Shown here: piece by piece, positions 8,109-18,041 of the stretch | How positions within the stretch are numbered: position 1 is the first letter of the stretch | How the letters are laid out: each line of letters begins with the position of its first letter | Source of the DNA: Psychrobacter pygoscelis | GTDB taxonomy: Bacteria > Pseudomonadota > Gammaproteobacteria > Pseudomonadales > Moraxellaceae | Reading direction: 5' to 3' | Assembly (NCBI RefSeq): GCF_004335015.1 | Contig: NZ_RQRU01000005.1 | Span: 62,001-126,000 of the forward strand | Length of the DNA stretch: 64,000 bases | Made by a program: the position numbers and the translations under genes | Notes under the pieces: model-generated | The model's database searches: none | What the model saw: the letters and a program-made list of their open reading frames with translations, nothing else | Told to the model about the DNA's origin: nothing

Positions 8109-9800
8109 TTAGTGTTCGCTCAGCTCTTTACTCGCCGGGTAGCTGAACTGATAGGTCGATTGCACCACTTTTGATTGATTGGGCTGCAAATCAAACCGCC
8201 AAGCAACCACCCCCTTATTATCATGCCAATCCTGTTGAGCCACAGGGGGATTGTGGGTGATGCTTATTTTGATATTGTCATCTAAGCTAAGTGGCTCACT
8301 ACCGAGTACCTCTAGCTCGACACTTCGATTGTGAGTATTGGTGAACTGATAGGTCTGCTTTCTCGTTAAGGTTTTGTTGCGGTTAAAAATGCCGCTATCT
8401 CCTTGCTTGCCATCATCACTAAGCTGCTTCACTAGGATGTTAGGGTCTTCGCCAAAGCCAATACCTTGATCTTTAAGTAATTGGTAACTATAAAGCGCCT
8501 GACCAACATAATTATCATCACGATACAGCTGTAGTGAACCATCTACCCAATCTGGGGTCAAAAACGGCGCTGAGGCATACCAATACGCCTTAGTATCGCG
8601 AGCTGGCGTGCTACGTAGCCACAGCTCACTTTTTCCTGATTGCTCATCAATGATAGTGCGTACCCGTCTACCATCACTAGGGATACTAACGCGCTGCGAT
8701 AAATGGTATTCGCTAATGCCATTTTTATGATTACTATCGACGCTAAAGCTGGGCAGCGGTTGTCTAGATTGGCCAGCTACTCTACCTGCTGCGTCCTCAT
8801 AATAGTCGGTGGTGGGTTCAACGACGACGACAGGCGTGCTGGCCATCATAGGCGGTTCAGCCATCTCAGGCCGATACGATTCCTTATCAAGTAAATGTAG
8901 ACGGCTGACATAAGGTACGACGCTTCTGGTCTGCTGGTTTGGATTGACGGTACTTAGTACCAGTGGCACGTTTATCCAATTCTCGCCAGTATGCTGCGCA
9001 ATAACAGCAGAGGCGGTAATGCTTAGCTGCTTGCTAGCGGTATCTAATCGTGCTTGATAAGTCGGTGCCCAGCTTGCACCATGAACTTGATAATGCAGCT
9101 TGACCGAGCTAGCGTTCCGGCTGGCCACGCGCACACTGACTTGTGTCACCCGCTGCTGCACAAAGCCTGTACCCCCTGCCATAACATGACTAAGAGCATC
9201 TTGTGCGGTAGCTTGCTTGCGTTGCAGCTCAATAATACGCTTATTTACTGCGCCAGCTTGAGCCTCTAGGTCGTTGACATTTTCACTGACGCTACCATTG
9301 ACATGAATTTGCGCTGCTTTGGTTAAGTTTTGTAGGTAGCTTTTGGCCAGTTTAGCGGCGTCTAATTCTGCTTCAATCTCTGTCAGCGACTCTTGCTGCA
9401 CTCGAACCTTAGCATCGTTTTGATATTGGCACTGCGAGGCCTGCTCATCTGATAAAGTCTCAATGCTGACCTCACCGATATTAACGCCTCTAGGGGCTTG
9501 CACGCTGATACTATCGGCGTCAATATTCGGGGACAAACATGAAAACACTAGGACCTGCTCGCCTACAGCACTACTATTACTCATATTAATAGGCAAACTA
9601 CGAGTGACACTGGCAAGTCCCTGATAGATTGTCACCTGGTCGATGTTGCTGACAGCAGCTTGAGCAGATACGCAGGCTAATAATGCGCTACTCAGTAATG
9701 ACCATGCTGTGACGGGCTTGAAAGAGTAGGATAAAGTTAATAAAAATATTTTTGGGAGGAGGGGCGTTGGTGAAGCAGACGTGGATAAGCGATGAGTCAT
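8109..9800 (-). CDS. DUF4139 domain protein (mucoidy inhibitor A-like), exported
   Basis: The protein has a long hydrophobic signal sequence ending at SAQA, so it is probably periplasmic or surface-exposed. An N-terminal DUF4140-like region opens with VTIYQGLASVTRSL, a coiled-coil stretch of alternating Glu/Leu/Ala follows near residues 130-200, and a long C-terminal beta-rich DUF4139 region includes YQVHGASWAPTYQARLD and YQFTNTHNRSVELEV. This architecture is that of the MuiA-like family, whose function in most bacteria is unknown. The start at 9800 fits AAAGG eight bases upstream; a GTG three codons earlier is less likely. It heads an operon with the NRDE gene. Confidence 0.8.
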   Translation of the reverse strand: MTHRLSTSASPTPLLPKIFLLTLSYSFKPVTAWSLLSSALLACVSAQAAVSNIDQVTIYQGLASVTRSLPINMSNSSAVGEQVLVFSCLSPNIDADSISVQAPRGVNIGEVSIETLSDEQASQCQYQNDAKVRVQQESLTEIEAELDAAKLAKSYLQNLTKAAQIHVNGSVSENVNDLEAQAGAVNKRIIELQRKQATAQDALSHVMAGGTGFVQQRVTQVSVRVASRNASSVKLHYQVHGASWAPTYQARLDTASKQLSITASAVIAQHTGENWINVPLVLSTVNPNQQTRSVVPYVSRLHLLDKESYRPEMAEPPMMASTPVVVVEPTTDYYEDAAGRVAGQSRQPLPSFSVDSNHKNGISEYHLSQRVSIPSDGRRVRTIIDEQSGKSELWLRSTPARDTKAYWYASAPFLTPDWVDGSLQLYRDDNYVGQALYSYQLLKDQGIGFGEDPNILVKQLSDDGKQGDSGIFNRNKTLTRKQTYQFTNTHNRSVELEVLGSEPLSLDDNIKISITHNPPVAQQDWHDNKGVVAWRFDLQPNQSKVVQSTYQFSYPASKELSEH

Positions 9801-10124
9801 AACAGACACCTTTTAAAGAAGAGACCCACTAAGCAGCAGGTGCAGTAATAGTTATTATTATTGCCTCTTATCTTACCCTTATTTTTAATAAAATAGCAGC
9901 CAATCAATCGCCTTGATGTTCATTGACAATTGACAAGCTATTCATGCTCGTTACTGACGCTATTGCTCTAGATACGTCAGCCACTTATTTAAGTGTTAGT
10001 TTGCAAGACAGCAGTATTGATTACAAATGCTACGGTACAGTAAAGGGTTATGCTTTTGCTTGTGTCGGTAAAGGGCATTTTTTGCTATTATGAGCAGCAT
10101 TCTATTGCGGATTTCGATAACCTC
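9801..10124. other. Divergent intergenic region before lgt
   Basis: About 320 bases with promoters for the DUF4139 gene (minus) and lgt (plus) expected. The lgt frame stays open back to 10050, but the extra residues do not resemble Lgt. Nothing else recognised. Confidence 0.5.
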
Positions 10125-11015
10125 ATGATGATACACCCTCAGTTTGATCCTGTTGCGCTTAGCGCAGGCCCAGTGCAAGTGCATTGGTATGGCCTTATGT
10201 ATTTGCTTGCCTTTGCTGCTGCTTATGGTTTGGCCTGGTATCGTAGTACCAAGCGTCCTGGCTGGACGACAGAGATGGTCTCCGACTTAGTATTTTTTGG
10301 TGCCTTAGGGGTGATACTAGGGGGGCGAATTGGCTATGTTTTGTTTTATCAGTTTGGCCAATTGCTTGAGAACCCCGCCTATCTGTTTAAAGTATGGGAA
10401 GGCGGCATGTCTTTTCACGGCGGCTTCATTGGTGTCGCCTTAGCCATGCTCTACTTCGCCCGTAAGTACAAGAAGAATGCCTTTACGGTATTAGATTTTG
10501 TTGTTCCTTGTGTGCCCACAGGATTACTATTTGGCCGTATTGGCAACTATATTAATGGTGAGCTGTGGGGCCGAGTATCAGATGGTGGCTATAATTGGCT
10601 GACCTACTTCCCTCAAGCGGCAGGCTTTGATATGCAGCTGCTGAAGTCTAATCCTGCGCTGCAAGAGCTGATGCTAGAAGTTAACGGTCAATATCTACTG
10701 CCTCGCCACCCCTCCCAGTTGTATGAAGCCTTTGCCGAAGGGTTGTTGTTGTTTATTGTGGTATGGTGGTTCTCATCCAAGCCGCGACCGCGAATGGCTA
10801 CCTCAGCTTTGTTTGTATTAGGCTACGGGATAAGCCGCTTTATTATTGAGTTCTTCCGTCAGCCTGATGCGGATCAAGGATTTATCCTATTTGGCTGGAT
10901 GACCAAAGGGCAGATTCTAACTGCACCCATGATTGTCATTGGCTTACTGGTATTTATTTACGCCTACAAGCGCAGCGTCTATGATTGGGGTCCCAAAGCG
11001 ACAACATCACTTTAA
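10125..11015 (+). CDS. lgt: Prolipoprotein diacylglyceryl transferase Lgt
   Basis: Inner-membrane enzyme that transfers diacylglycerol from phosphatidylglycerol to the lipobox cysteine of prolipoproteins. Seen are HWYGLMYLLAF (N-terminal helix with the conserved H-Y), GGMSFHGGF, the Lgt signature GRIGNYINGELWGR and RHPSQLYEAF. About seven membrane segments are evident. The frame is open upstream to 10050, but comparison with the usual N-terminus (..FDPV..GP..HWYGLMY) favours ATG 10125 or 10128, giving 296 or 295 residues, close to the E. coli length. It is followed after 30 bases by thyA and then folA, a common gammaproteobacterial order. Confidence 0.95.
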   Translation: MMIHPQFDPVALSAGPVQVHWYGLMYLLAFAAAYGLAWYRSTKRPGWTTEMVSDLVFFGALGVILGGRIGYVLFYQFGQLLENPAYLFKVWEGGMSFHGGFIGVALAMLYFARKYKKNAFTVLDFVVPCVPTGLLFGRIGNYINGELWGRVSDGGYNWLTYFPQAAGFDMQLLKSNPALQELMLEVNGQYLLPRHPSQLYEAFAEGLLLFIVVWWFSSKPRPRMATSALFVLGYGISRFIIEFFRQPDADQGFILFGWMTKGQILTAPMIVIGLLVFIYAYKRSVYDWGPKATTSL

Positions 11016-11045
11016 ATACCGAGCAACATTGAAAGGCTTACCACT

Positions 11046-11906
11046 ATGATGACCAGCAAAAACGAAGCCGCTTATCTTGAGCTGCTTCGCTATGTTCTAA
11101 ACAATGGCACCAAAAAAGGGGACCGAACCGGTACGGGGACCTTCAGTCACTTCGGCGCGCAGATGCGCTTTGATTTAACTGATGGCTTTCCGCTACTTAC
11201 CACCAAAAAGGTCCATCTCAAATCTATCATCTATGAGCTATTTTGGTTCTTGAAGGGCGATACCCATGTCGCCTACCTACAAGAGCATGGCGTCCGCATT
11301 TGGAATGACTGGGCTACCGCTGAGCAGACGGCGCGCTTTGGTCGACCTGAGGGTGAGCTTGGACCGATTTACGGTCATCAATGGCGAAACTATGGGGCCA
11401 GTAAAGACGAGTCTGGTCGTTACAATCAAGATGGTGTCGACCAGATTTCTGAGGTCATTGAGCAGATTAAGAACAATCCTAATTCGCGGCGACTCATTGT
11501 CTCTGGTTGGAACCCCGCTGAGGCCAATCAAGTGGCTCTGCCCCCGTGCCATACCCTATTTCAGTTCTTTGTGGCGGACGGCAAGCTATCTTGTCAGTTG
11601 TATCAGCGCTCAGCAGATTTATTTTTGGGTGTGCCCTTTAACATCGCCAGTTACGCGCTGCTTACCCATATGATCGCTCAGGTCTGCAGCTTAGATGTTG
11701 GTGAGTTTATTTGGACTGGAGGCGATTGCCACATTTATCAAAATCATGTTGAACAGGTCAACACGCAGCTGTCTCGCGATCCTTATGAGCCACCTGTTTT
11801 GTCACTAAATCCAAGCATTACTGATATCTTTGACTTTACATTTACCGATATTCAAATCGACAATTATCAATCGCATCCTGCTATCAAGGCACCTGTCGCT
11901 GTATAG
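11046..11906 (+). CDS. thyA: Thymidylate synthase ThyA
   Basis: Makes dTMP from dUMP with methylene-tetrahydrofolate as both carbon donor and reductant. The nucleophile is C168 in [11 protein letters not shown]; the dUMP phosphate-binding arginines are in RTGTGT and [12 protein letters not shown], and the C-terminal segment ends in [10 protein letters not shown]. Length 286 is about 20 residues above E. coli ThyA, mostly from an insertion around residues 95-125 ([15 protein letters not shown] and neighbours), as in several other bacterial enzymes. ThyA releases dihydrofolate, which the folA product 35 bases downstream recycles. Probable lgt-thyA-folA transcript. Confidence 0.97.
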   Translation: MMTSKNEAAYLELLRYVLNNGTKKGDRTGTGTFSHFGAQMRFDLTDGFPLLTTKKVHLKSIIYELFWFLKGDTHVAYLQEHGVRIWNDWATAEQTARFGRPEGELGPIYGHQWRNYGASKDESGRYNQDGVDQISEVIEQIKNNPNSRRLIVSGWNPAEANQVALPPCHTLFQFFVADGKLSCQLYQRSADLFLGVPFNIASYALLTHMIAQVCSLDVGEFIWTGGDCHIYQNHVEQVNTQLSRDPYEPPVLSLNPSITDIFDFTFTDIQIDNYQSHPAIKAPVAV

Positions 11907-11941
11907 CCTGGCACCTTTTTAAAAAATTATAAGGAAGTTTT

Positions 11942-12523
11942 ATGAGCTACGCCCATACCGAAGTCGCCCAGATTGCTGCTATCAGCAATGATCGCTGTAT
12001 CGGTAAAGACAACCAATTACCGTGGCATATCTCTGATGACCTTAAACATTTTAAGGCCCTTACCACTGATGAGACTGACGCCTATGTCGACTCTGGGTTT
12101 AAAGGCATTGTGATAATGGGTCGTAAGACTTTTGAATCCATGGACAGTAAGCCTTTGCCGCAGCGTGTCAATTTTGTGATTACCACCCAGATGGACTACG
12201 CAGAAACTCATGGTCTAAGTGGTAGAGAAGATGTTCATGTGGTACATAACCTAGATGATGCCCTAACTCATGCGACCAATCTCGCTCACGGCCTGAAATT
12301 TAAGACTATTTGGGTTATCGGCGGCGAAAAAGTGTTCAAAAACGCGCTGATGTTTACTGATCGTATTGAGTTGACCTTGGTCGATACCAATATTGACAAT
12401 GGTGATGCGTTTTATCCAAAAATACCGAATGACTTTGAACAAGTGGCCGAATCTGACTCAATGATTGATGCAAAGAGCGGCCTTAGCTACCGCTTTGTGA
12501 CTTATAAGAAAAAATCAAAATAA
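11942..12523 (+). CDS. folA: Dihydrofolate reductase
   Basis: NADPH-dependent reduction of dihydrofolate to tetrahydrofolate, closing the cycle opened by ThyA. The active-site region AISNDRCIGKDNQLPWHISDD near residues 13-32 includes the catalytic aspartate after LPWH; IVIMGRKTFESM binds NADPH, and IWVIGGEKVF holds the Gly-Gly cis-peptide motif. Length 193 is longer than E. coli FolA (159) because of surface-loop insertions such as TDETDAYVDSG. AAGGAAGT lies before the ATG. The gene ends a three-gene group and is followed by a clear terminator. Confidence 0.95.
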   Translation: MSYAHTEVAQIAAISNDRCIGKDNQLPWHISDDLKHFKALTTDETDAYVDSGFKGIVIMGRKTFESMDSKPLPQRVNFVITTQMDYAETHGLSGREDVHVVHNLDDALTHATNLAHGLKFKTIWVIGGEKVFKNALMFTDRIELTLVDTNIDNGDAFYPKIPNDFEQVAESDSMIDAKSGLSYRFVTYKKKSK

Positions 12524-12562
12524 TAGACTAGGGGCTACTGCCACCTCGCCTATATGTAAATA

Positions 12563-12596
12563 AAAACTGGCTGCGAATGTTCGTAGCCAGTTTTTT
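12563..12596 (+). terminator. Rho-independent terminator after folA
   Basis: Twelve-base-pair stem AACTGGCTGCGA / TCGTAGCCAGTT (one G-T pair) around ATGT, followed by six T in all. It lies 40 bases past the folA stop and also faces the 3' end of uvrC. Confidence 0.85.
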
Positions 12597-12704
12597 ATGG
12601 GCGTCTTAAAATAAGTTCTTTGTCTGTGCGCAGCTGCCCTTCTCATTTGTGCACAACCATAGGCATTGCTCCCTCATTTTTCAAAGAAAAGACTGATAGC
12701 TCTC

Positions 12705-14549
12705 TTACTCATGCAGTACTTTATAAATGGTCTTCGCCAGTACCGGTCCGATACCCGGCACGCCGCCAAGCTCCTGCTGTGAGGCACCAAGTAATTGCTG
12801 AAGTCCACCGAAGTGATTTAGCAGGTCGCGGCGGCGCTTCTCTCCCAGACCAGGGATAGCCTCAAGCACAGACGATGAGCGGCGTTTATCGCGTTTTTTA
12901 CGATGCGCGGTAATGGCGAAGCGGTGCGCCTCATCGCGAATGTGCATGATAAGATGAAGGGCCTTACTGTCCATCGGTAGATCTAGCGGCTCATGCTCAA
13001 TAAAATGCAGCACCTCAAGTCCGGCCTTGCGCCCTTCACCCTTTGCCACGCCAATCAGTAAGGTCTCATCCAAGATACCAAGCTCAGTAAGAACCTCTTT
13101 GGCCATATTTAGCTGACCTTTACCACCATCAATAAGTAGCAAATCTGGTAAGGGTTGTTTTTTATAGCGCCTTGTTAACGCTTGCTTCATCGCTGCGTAA
13201 TCGTCACCGCCTTGAATATCATGAATGGCATATTGACGATAGTCTCGCTTGCGCGCGCCGCCTTGGTCAAACACCACGCAGCTAGCAATCGTCGCCTCCC
13301 CCATCGTATGCGAGATATCAAAGCACTCAATACGATCGATGGTCTTGTCCGTCACTGCGGCCAAGGTATCTTTTAACGCTTTAAAGCGGCTCATGAGCTC
13401 TAGATAATCACCAAGCTTGGTCTTTAGTGCGTTTTTTGCATTAAGCTTGGCTAGGTCTAGCCATTCTGAGCGATGCTCGCGCACATTGGTCTTTATCAGC
13501 ACTTTACTAGCAAAATGTGTGCTCAGAGCCTCGCTTACTGCTTGCTGATCCGCCAGCTCATGACTAAGGATAATCTCTGTAGGCAGATCGTCGGTGACCT
13601 GAAAATAAAATGACATGATAAACGACGATAAATTCTCTGAGATTGGCTCGCTACTATCAACATCAGGGAAGTAGTTTTTGCCGCCGAGCACACGCCCCCC
13701 GCGCACTGTCAGTACATTGACACAAGTCATACCTGCCTGACTGCTAATGGCAATGACATCGGCCTCACCCTTAACAGTATAGACGGCTTGACGCGCCTGA
13801 ACTTCACGCAGCATCGATAGCTGGTCGCGATAAAAGACGGCTTGCTCAAAGTCGAGATTATCAGCGGCAGACTCCATCTTTTCGATAAGAGCATTATGAA
13901 TGTCGCCTGAATCGCCCTTCAAAAAGCGAATGGTATTGTTGACGTCTTCGGCGTACTCTTCAGGACTGACCAGACCGACACAAGGCGCGCGGCAACGCTT
14001 AATTTGATATTCAAGACAAGGTCGCTTGCGTTGACGAAAAAAGGTATTGGTGCATTGGCGCATTTGAAACATCTTTTGCATCATGACTAAAGTCTCTTTG
14101 GCCGCATGTGCCGATGGGAATGGCCCAAAGAACTTGCCCTTTTGATGGTTGCCCTTCCCCCGTCCGTAGGCCAAACGAGGATAAGGTTGATCTGCCGAAA
14201 TAAAGACGTATAGGTACGACTTATCATCTCGCAGTAGGACGTTATAAGGCGGTCGGTGCTCTTTGATTAGGTTTTGTTCGAGCAGTAGCGCTTCGGTCTC
14301 ACTGCGGGTGATGATGGTCTCTATATTGTGAATTCGCGCTACCAAAGCTCGCGTCTTTGGATGGTCAATCGTCTTGGCAAAGTAGCTATTAACACGACTT
14401 TTCAGCGACTTTGCCTTGCCCACATAGAGGATATCACCATTTTTACCCAGCATCTTGTAGACACCGGGTAGATTGGGCAATCGTTTAATTAAATGATTAA
14501 GTCGGGCTTTTTTGTCGTCAGCGGGGACGGGGGCAGAGTCATTGACCAT
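12705..14549 (-). CDS. uvrC: UvrABC excinuclease subunit C
   Basis: UvrC makes both incisions beside a DNA lesion marked by UvrA-UvrB. Domains in order are: GIY-YIG nuclease near residues 24-105 (LPGVYKML...[14 protein letters not shown]), a cysteine-containing region, the UVR motif for UvrB contact near 217-250, the RNase H-like 5'-nuclease domain ([22 protein letters not shown]), and C-terminal helix-hairpin-helix repeats ([24 protein letters not shown]). Length 614 matches E. coli UvrC (610). No strong ribosome binding site precedes the ATG. Single gene, flanked on both sides by terminator hairpins. Confidence 0.97.
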   Translation of the reverse strand: MVNDSAPVPADDKKARLNHLIKRLPNLPGVYKMLGKNGDILYVGKAKSLKSRVNSYFAKTIDHPKTRALVARIHNIETIITRSETEALLLEQNLIKEHRPPYNVLLRDDKSYLYVFISADQPYPRLAYGRGKGNHQKGKFFGPFPSAHAAKETLVMMQKMFQMRQCTNTFFRQRKRPCLEYQIKRCRAPCVGLVSPEEYAEDVNNTIRFLKGDSGDIHNALIEKMESAADNLDFEQAVFYRDQLSMLREVQARQAVYTVKGEADVIAISSQAGMTCVNVLTVRGGRVLGGKNYFPDVDSSEPISENLSSFIMSFYFQVTDDLPTEIILSHELADQQAVSEALSTHFASKVLIKTNVREHRSEWLDLAKLNAKNALKTKLGDYLELMSRFKALKDTLAAVTDKTIDRIECFDISHTMGEATIASCVVFDQGGARKRDYRQYAIHDIQGGDDYAAMKQALTRRYKKQPLPDLLLIDGGKGQLNMAKEVLTELGILDETLLIGVAKGEGRKAGLEVLHFIEHEPLDLPMDSKALHLIMHIRDEAHRFAITAHRKKRDKRRSSSVLEAIPGLGEKRRRDLLNHFGGLQQLLGASQQELGGVPGIGPVLAKTIYKVLHE

Positions 14550-14621
14550 AAAATAAATGTCAGCAAAAATACAGGAATACCCTTATTTATGGGGCAAGAC
14601 TGGACAAATTACAAGCGTGAA

Positions 14622-14644
14622 AAAGCCAGCTCGACGCTGGCTTT
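14622..14644 (-). terminator. Terminator downstream of the DUF3360-type gene
   Basis: Stem AAAGCCAGC / GCTGGCTTT with loop TCGAC. Read on the minus strand the stem runs into TTTTT, so it should stop transcripts of the permease gene (stop at 14794) before uvrC. Confidence 0.7.
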
Positions 14645-14793
14645 AATCTTACTTTAAGCAGTTTAGATTGATTATTTATTTGAGTTAAAAGTCTATAGTA
14701 TCGTTACTTTACCGCCATACTACTATCTCAATATTGACTTAAAGCTTTCACTGATACTCAACAAGCTACAGCCATCATAAATAAAGGCAAAAA

Positions 14794-16320
14794 CTAATGA
14801 CGGAAGTGAGGTAATAGCGCTGGGATACCAGGCAACATACCCACCATAGCCATTACGCCAGTTAAAACGATAAACATCACACCCGGAATAATCCAGCGGC
14901 TCATATTACTTAAGCTAGCACTACGCTCTTTGGAGCCAATCAAGCCTAAATTGTCTAACAATAAGGTGATTGACCAGCCAAAAGCCGGGTTCACTAATGC
15001 TGAGGCAAAGACTACAATCGCAGCGGACTGAGTGGTCTTGCCTTCGCGAGTCATCTCCATGCCAGCCTCTAGTAGCGGGATAAATACGCCGACTATCAAA
15101 GCCACACACATGACTGGCTGCCAAATCGCTAAGTCCATCGGATAACCCCAAATACCAGCAATGATACAGAATAGTGCCGTTAGAAGAGCACCTGCTGGAA
15201 TAGGACGCTTAGCAATCGCTGCGGGGACGATGTAAGTACCCCACGATGAGGTAAAGTTGGCGCCGCCTAGTAAGGAACCTGCCACTTGTCGAAATGAGGC
15301 ACTGACCATGGTATCGTCAATGTCCATCAAGACGCGGTCGGTACGCTTAGGATAGCTAATCTTCTGAAATACTTGATGCCCTAAGAAGTCCGGTGACCAC
15401 ATCGCGACGGCTAAGATAGCAAACGGTAACACGACGATAAAGCTATCAATCGTCGGAAACCCGAGCATCCAGCCGGTATTCTCACCCCACCAATACATAG
15501 GGCTTAAATGCGGCATACCAGGGTCCGTCTTAAACGCAAATGGAGCGCCCATTAAAAATGCAGTTCCACCGCCCACTAAGCAGCTTAGTGGGACAGCAAG
15601 CCAGCGCTTTTGGAAGTGCTCGAGTAGCGCATACAATATAATGGTCAGCAAAATCACGACAAAGGCAATGTGCGCCATACCTATCCCCTCGGCCCAAGCA
15701 AACAGGTTTTTGACTTGTGAGGTGGTACCAATAAAGCCCAAATACAGCAGTAGCCCCCCGCACACGCCCTTACTGGTCAGATTCGCCAGTAAACTGCCTC
15801 CTTTACTTATCGCCAATAGTAGACCGAAAGCACCGATTAATAGACCGAACGCCATCGGGTGGCCGCCAGCGGCTACGACGATCGGGATCAAAGGAATAAG
15901 TGGACCATGGGTGCCAGCTAGGTTAGCCGTAGGCAATATAAAGCCAGAGAATAGAATAATAAAAATTGATACAATTAATAGCTCGTAACGCACGTTCTCT
16001 AAAATAAAGGCATCGCCTAAGCCAAGTGGACCTGCGAAGGTAGCGGCAATTGCGCCAACCATAACGACCTTACCGATAGTGGCGGCCATTGCTGGGATGG
16101 TGTCTTCAAACTCAAACCGATAATCACGAAAGGGCAGATTTGGCCGCCAGCGTTTGGGCTGCATAATCTGTAATTCGTGATTTAGATAATCATTACGGTT
16201 ATCAAAGCTAGAGCTTGGTCTATGTAGCTGCTCATAGCTGCCTGATAGTATGGCGTCTTCACTAGAGGGGATTGGATGCTGCGGATTAGACCCTGAAGCG
16301 GGGATCTGGTGGTTACTCAT
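14794..16320 (-). CDS. Multi-spanning inner-membrane permease, DUF3360-type
   Basis: A 508-residue protein with a hydrophilic N-terminus of about 75 residues (ELQIMQPKRWRPNLPFRDYRF) and then about 12 hydrophobic segments. The pattern, including ANLAGTHGPLIPLIP, GANFTSSWGTYIVPAA and glycine-rich helices, resembles the UraA/SulP-like transporter fold, and I recall this protein type as DUF3360. Substrate unknown. There is no STAS domain at the C-terminus, unlike the SulP gene at 46.3 kb. It is transcribed alone with a terminator about 150 bases downstream. The membrane-transporter call is firm; the family name is from memory. Confidence 0.65.
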   Translation of the reverse strand: MSNHQIPASGSNPQHPIPSSEDAILSGSYEQLHRPSSSFDNRNDYLNHELQIMQPKRWRPNLPFRDYRFEFEDTIPAMAATIGKVVMVGAIAATFAGPLGLGDAFILENVRYELLIVSIFIILFSGFILPTANLAGTHGPLIPLIPIVVAAGGHPMAFGLLIGAFGLLLAISKGGSLLANLTSKGVCGGLLLYLGFIGTTSQVKNLFAWAEGIGMAHIAFVVILLTIILYALLEHFQKRWLAVPLSCLVGGGTAFLMGAPFAFKTDPGMPHLSPMYWWGENTGWMLGFPTIDSFIVVLPFAILAVAMWSPDFLGHQVFQKISYPKRTDRVLMDIDDTMVSASFRQVAGSLLGGANFTSSWGTYIVPAAIAKRPIPAGALLTALFCIIAGIWGYPMDLAIWQPVMCVALIVGVFIPLLEAGMEMTREGKTTQSAAIVVFASALVNPAFGWSITLLLDNLGLIGSKERSASLSNMSRWIIPGVMFIVLTGVMAMVGMLPGIPALLPHFRH

Positions 16321-16507
16321 TTCACTTCCTTATGACCTCAAGCGTTAAACAACTGAGTGCTTAACATGTCCTTAAAAGATAGTTTGTCGTATTAATTTTT
16401 AATAAAAATAAGGCGATAACTATAAATTGGTAGTTATTGTATGACATTAAAAATAAGAAAGCGAGAGCTAATCCAACATAGCCGCTAATAAGCTAGACAG
16501 AAGTCTG

Positions 16508-16852
16508 TCAGTGTCTGACGCGAATTTTTAGGCCAGCAGGGCGTTTTTTTATCCAATTGATAAATTTTGCCATCTCGCTATGGTCTTTTAAACGCTCGAT
16601 GCTATGGTAATAACTCGCCAGCTCATGGTTGGCAAATAAGCGGTGGATCTGGCTATGACAAGGACGACATAGCATAGCGATTTCACCCACCATCTGCTCA
16701 CGGCTAAAATAGCGCCGCGTTCGCGGTTTATTGTGCCTTGAGCGTGGAATGAGATGATGCCGAGTTAGCTTGATCCCCTCTCTACCACACATCTCGCAAG
16801 TACCCTCCATACTGGGCATATCGTCTGAATAGTTATCCATAATTGGGCCCAT
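16508..16852 (-). CDS. Small HNH-type zinc-finger protein
   Basis: A 114-residue HNH-like protein. Cysteine pair C19-x2-C22, then RHHLIPRSRH (H32-H33), then C62-x2-C65 and H66/H70 in LCRPCHSQIH: the layout of the HNH (beta-beta-alpha metal) nuclease fold with a structural zinc. Such stand-alone proteins occur in many genomes; whether they cut DNA is usually untested. The C-terminus (KFINWIKKRP) is basic. No neighbouring toxin, phage or restriction gene is present. The start could also be M5 or M12. Confidence 0.75.
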   Translation of the reverse strand: MGPIMDNYSDDMPSMEGTCEMCGREGIKLTRHHLIPRSRHNKPRTRRYFSREQMVGEIAMLCRPCHSQIHRLFANHELASYYHSIERLKDHSEMAKFINWIKKRPAGLKIRVRH

Positions 16853-17092
16853 TCAATCCGTTGGCTTTTGATCAATCTATTATTATCACTACATTGGCTT
16901 GTAGACTGCTATTCTTAGTAATGTATAGCGCCATAATAGGACGTTAGCATAATTCCAAAAGCAATTTTATCAACCACACAGCCAGCTATTTAATGATTTT
17001 CTTTTAGTTTATTTAAATTTGCTCAGACGATTGTTAGGTCAATATCTTCTAGCGTGTTAGATTATAGTGGTCACTATTATTGGCTTACCTCT

Positions 17093-17668
17093 ATGTCATT
17101 ACTCAATAAAACACTTACAGCGCTACAAGAGCACTTGAAAAATCAAGTCAAGAGTACCCTACTGCCTCCCCTATTACCCAAGCTTATCAAATGGCGAATC
17201 AATACTTATGCGCCCTACCTCGGAGCAGGGGTTAAGATGGTCGAGTTCGATTTGGAGCGAGGACGCTGCAGCGTCGCTATGCCACTAACAGCGCTGAATA
17301 AAAATGTCGTGGGTACGCAATTTGGTGGCAGCCTTTATTCGATGGTCGACCCCTTTTATATGCTGCTACTGATGCAGATGCTTGGCGATGACTATGTGGT
17401 TTGGGACAAAGCCGCGCACATTAATTTCGTCGCTCCAGGCAAGAGCACAGTCACCGCTAGCATGCATCTGTCTAAGCAGGAGCTTGCGACTGTCAAGGAG
17501 TTGGCTAAAAATGGCGATGCCGTATTTCGAGATTATGAGATTGATATCGTCGATAGTCAAAGCAAGATAGTGGCGACAGTCACAAAAACGGTATATATTC
17601 GGCGGCGGCAGTTTAGCGGCTCTAAAGCTCAGGGCAGTAGAATAAGTAAGCGGTTTAAAGACGTTTAG
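17093..17668 (+). CDS. Hotdog-fold protein, DUF4442 (thioesterase-like)
   Basis: About 190 residues with the DUF4442 hotdog pattern: ...NKNVVGTQFGGSLYSMVDPF with the conserved GTQFGGSL helix, HINFVAPGKSTVTA, and a basic C-terminal tail. Members are related to acyl-CoA thioesterases such as PaaI but the substrate is generally unknown. A frame extension to GTG 17054 exists, but the ATG at 17093 gives the more usual N-terminus (LLNKTLTAL...); neither has a good Shine-Dalgarno. Stands alone between the HNH gene and the rplS terminator. Confidence 0.75.
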   Translation: MSLLNKTLTALQEHLKNQVKSTLLPPLLPKLIKWRINTYAPYLGAGVKMVEFDLERGRCSVAMPLTALNKNVVGTQFGGSLYSMVDPFYMLLLMQMLGDDYVVWDKAAHINFVAPGKSTVTASMHLSKQELATVKELAKNGDAVFRDYEIDIVDSQSKIVATVTKTVYIRRRQFSGSKAQGSRISKRFKDV

Positions 17669-18041
17669 CTAGGTTGGCTCAAGAAAGGTTGGCTCAAGAA
17701 AATGCTGGTTGAATAAAATAAAGACCAGCTTGCAAAAGTACTGATACCTAAAAGCTATTTTAGCTTAATCGACCACCTCGCTCCCTCTGCTTGTAGAGCT
17801 ATGCGGTAGCAAGCAGCGGTTCAAAGAGCCTCTTTCTAACGCTAAAGTTAGCCTATGATTGTTAACAGCATTAGTTGATAGCTGGCGCGGCTTCACTTGT
17901 TTCTACTAAATTCCTTTCCACAAATTTTCTCTCCACCAACAAAAACCCCAGCTTGACAATCTCAAGCTGGGGTTTTGTCTTTTTGGTATACCCAATTAAT
18001 AATCTATAAAAGGATATTACTGCAAAATCTAGTCAGTCGAC
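17669..18041. other. Convergent intergenic region
   Basis: Between the DUF4442 gene and rplS. It holds the strong bidirectional hairpin at 17942-17976 and a nearly exact repeat of AGGTTGGCTCAAGAAA (17671 and 17687 regions). No gene. Confidence 0.6.
17942..17976 (-). terminator. Terminator of the rpsP-rimM-trmD-rplS operon
   Basis: Perfect 15-base-pair stem (AAAACCCCAGCTTGA and its complement) with a five-base loop. A run of five A before and T-rich sequence after make it functional in both directions; it lies 66 bases past the rplS stop. Confidence 0.9.

Noticed and set aside
10050..10124. Longer Lgt beginning at 10050
   Set aside because: The additional 25 residues do not match the family N-terminus and lack a ribosome binding site.
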